15,437 nucleotides of DNA. Source: JAQIBY01 sp964407055 (lineage in GTDB: Bacteria; Bacteroidota; Bacteroidia; Bacteroidales; ML635J-15). The position numbers and the translations under genes are program-made. The notes beneath the pieces were generated by a model, which searched no databases, had not been told where the DNA came from, and saw only the letters and a list, made by a program, of their open reading frames with translations. The stretch covers positions 1 through 15,437 of the forward strand of contig CAYOUD010000053.1 in assembly GCA_964407055.1 (NCBI GenBank). Direction: 5' to 3'. This document shows, one piece after another, positions 15,401 through 15,437 of this stretch (the stretch's first letter is position 1; every line of letters begins with the position of its first letter).

Positions 15401-15437
15401 GACAACTTCGATGAAGTCTGTGGTAATACATACACTT
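12422..15437 (+). CDS. Giant secreted multidomain surface/adhesin-type protein (5' part)
   Basis: The frame is open from the ATG at 12422 to the window end: 1005 codons and no stop, so the C-terminus is missing. A signal peptide covers residues 1-26 (ending LNLHSQ). Residues about 160-332 resemble a proprotein-convertase P domain (ADHTYLSDLGFYLKAPG, later GSWDAIYGSMAGDEGWNV and GSLNRTAITF), a beta-jelly-roll common in secreted Bacteroidota proteins. Middle segments are beta-rich with paired Cys. A module with DCGCGTFAGTMGS, then DDAFEFILHDGTAYPADG and NYGQIYYVSAICGNEDG (about 610-717), is familiar from gliding-associated T9SS cargo. From residue 718 on, Ig-like repeats of 83-94 residues follow. 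Such proteins normally end with a T9SS sorting domain or a gliding-motility-associated C-terminal domain, which lies outside this window. Likely role is surface adhesion or extracellular matrix; ligand unknown. Confidence 0.88.
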   Translation, partial: MKAIATKIFSFSLLFLFVGILNLHSQIVAPNASADFSTDYSENYMNAGGENDFVYVFCGNQDENAVGELQVNASGCTVSWFMFDGVSYQPMGLAGSIATGLESGGYMAQVDCGGGDVTCHRAWVWVNQAFVNVDPIEPGCAEFTLQGDAGVLDNEFQIQDPPGTNFEVDEETEITVCFWADHTYLSDLGFYLKAPGHELDEPAYPINNDGNHAVVELLPSVSDWGAGASQGSWTGIPADALGCSDPDDINTTCQSGDDVVNFCFTSSLEAGNNVFTPCVCDLPAPLSGMFASVGSWDAIYGSMAGDEGWNVQIYDCENIDYGSLNRTAITFIGETECGTTTFSYDSGDISGLPGSAIEDNSCSAATASSYIVPPMDPPGEYAVSSSITSTVWSCTGSSFSSTNLTPTLTPGTSDFPGETSDFSLTVTETINVPSSPTCVHTATETFVTTPSDATITPIAPRCYNSSPVEVEVAHPGGDLSISATAGAEALVDGIFYPENAGSGTHTITYEITGACPDNDQIDVIVYEHIVIENFDDQNCDGSNNNYNITFDIINEEGVGTQFQVNSGSGFNTDNNNYDEWFPSPSNYSLTITDMNGCDSYVIEGYRDCGCGTFAGTMGSLESVNLCQGETTGSVVSHNGNQIEDNDDAFEFILHDGTAYPADGTSILTRSNDTDFSFQSGTMNYGQIYYVSAICGNEDGLGFVDNTDGCYSQAPGTPVVWMENPFVNVLTNNHVVCGLTTELEGNEIPAGMVGSWSASGGNFVPIGGSSLNDNQISVNAYAYGDYTFTWSISNGQCVGTDDVEVSFYETPVAYAGNDTTVCGSELELNASLSTGGSSGMWSGNGVSFNPASSENALTSLNSGQYGTYVLTWTESLGTCMDQDYMSVTFVENPQPNITNTVDTVCGVEGIISVNNANFDGFWQAYDELGDPINFTYQPGTSSPTATFFIPNYTGNYRTLDFVWTETNSSSGVVCQNTATVQMTFAKVPNAFVGDDNFDEVCGNTYT
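14573..15437 (+). repeat. Tandem Ig-like modules in the giant surface protein
   Basis: Coding repeats begin at 14573, 14852, 15101 and 15383 (protein residues 718, 811, 894 and 988; the last is cut by the window end). Each opens with a variant of AYAGNDTTVCG and continues through a G-x-W (WSGNGVSF-like) strand. A G-x-Y turn and a YVLTWTESLGTC-like strand follow, closing with a V-x-V/TF strand before the next unit. Each full unit has a Cys near the start and another in the late strand, well placed for an intradomain disulfide. DNA identity between units is low, so this is an old protein-level repeat. Confidence 0.75.

Noticed and set aside
1..15437. CRISPR array, rRNA, tRNA, insertion sequence or defence system
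   Set aside because: No regularly spaced repeats, no RNA gene signatures, and no transposase, nuclease or toxin-antitoxin genes were seen; the only long direct similarities are protein-level repeats in the surface protein.

Overview
The window comes from a Bacteroidota genome. Evidence: AT-rich DNA; the conserved run helicase – DUF4290 protein – MurA; a MurA of the Flavobacteriia-like type with Asp at the active-site Cys position; exact TAnnTTTG promoter boxes, the -7 element of this phylum; and a very long secreted adhesin-type protein built of the Cys-rich Ig-like modules typical of type IX secretion (T9SS) cargo. I cannot name the genus.

Layout. Bases 1-376 hold no convincing gene. From about 377 to 11826 every gene lies on the minus strand. 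In minus-strand transcription order the first group is pcrA/uvrD-type helicase (11826-9499), DUF4290 protein (9437-8826), murA (8826-7519) and a TlpA-like periplasmic thioredoxin (7505-6816). It ends at a long inverted repeat at 6749-6800. Next come grpE (6718-6101) and dnaJ (6099-4936), one base apart, ending at a clear intrinsic terminator (4880-4907). A lone MFS transporter follows (4811-3525), then a non-coding stretch with short repeats. The last group is a 43-residue membrane peptide (3259-3128), an Mpv17/PMP22-like membrane protein (3117-2422), a BadF/BadG-type N-acetylglucosamine kinase (2418-1567) and a secreted LysM glucosaminidase (1481-510). Past 11826 the strand switches. A 140-residue secreted protein of unknown family (11989-12411) and a giant multidomain surface protein (12422 to the window end, incomplete) are read on the plus strand, apparently as one unit.

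Functional themes. Cell-wall metabolism occurs twice: MurA makes the first committed peptidoglycan precursor, while the glucosaminidase and the GlcNAc kinase could release and re-use amino sugar. Protein folding is represented by GrpE and DnaJ. The plus-strand pair probably belongs to the cell surface.

Best leads: a 26-bp perfect inverted repeat (29/30 over 30 bp) bracketing the glucosaminidase/kinase/Mpv17 block, with a third degenerate copy; a homopolymer at the 3' end of the glucosaminidase where a one-base change would add 44 residues; exact promoter boxes only 5 nt before two start codons, suggesting leaderless mRNAs; an unlisted 43-residue membrane peptide; and the unknown 140-residue protein in front of the adhesin. 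I saw no clear new defence system, CRISPR array, transposase or RNA gene.
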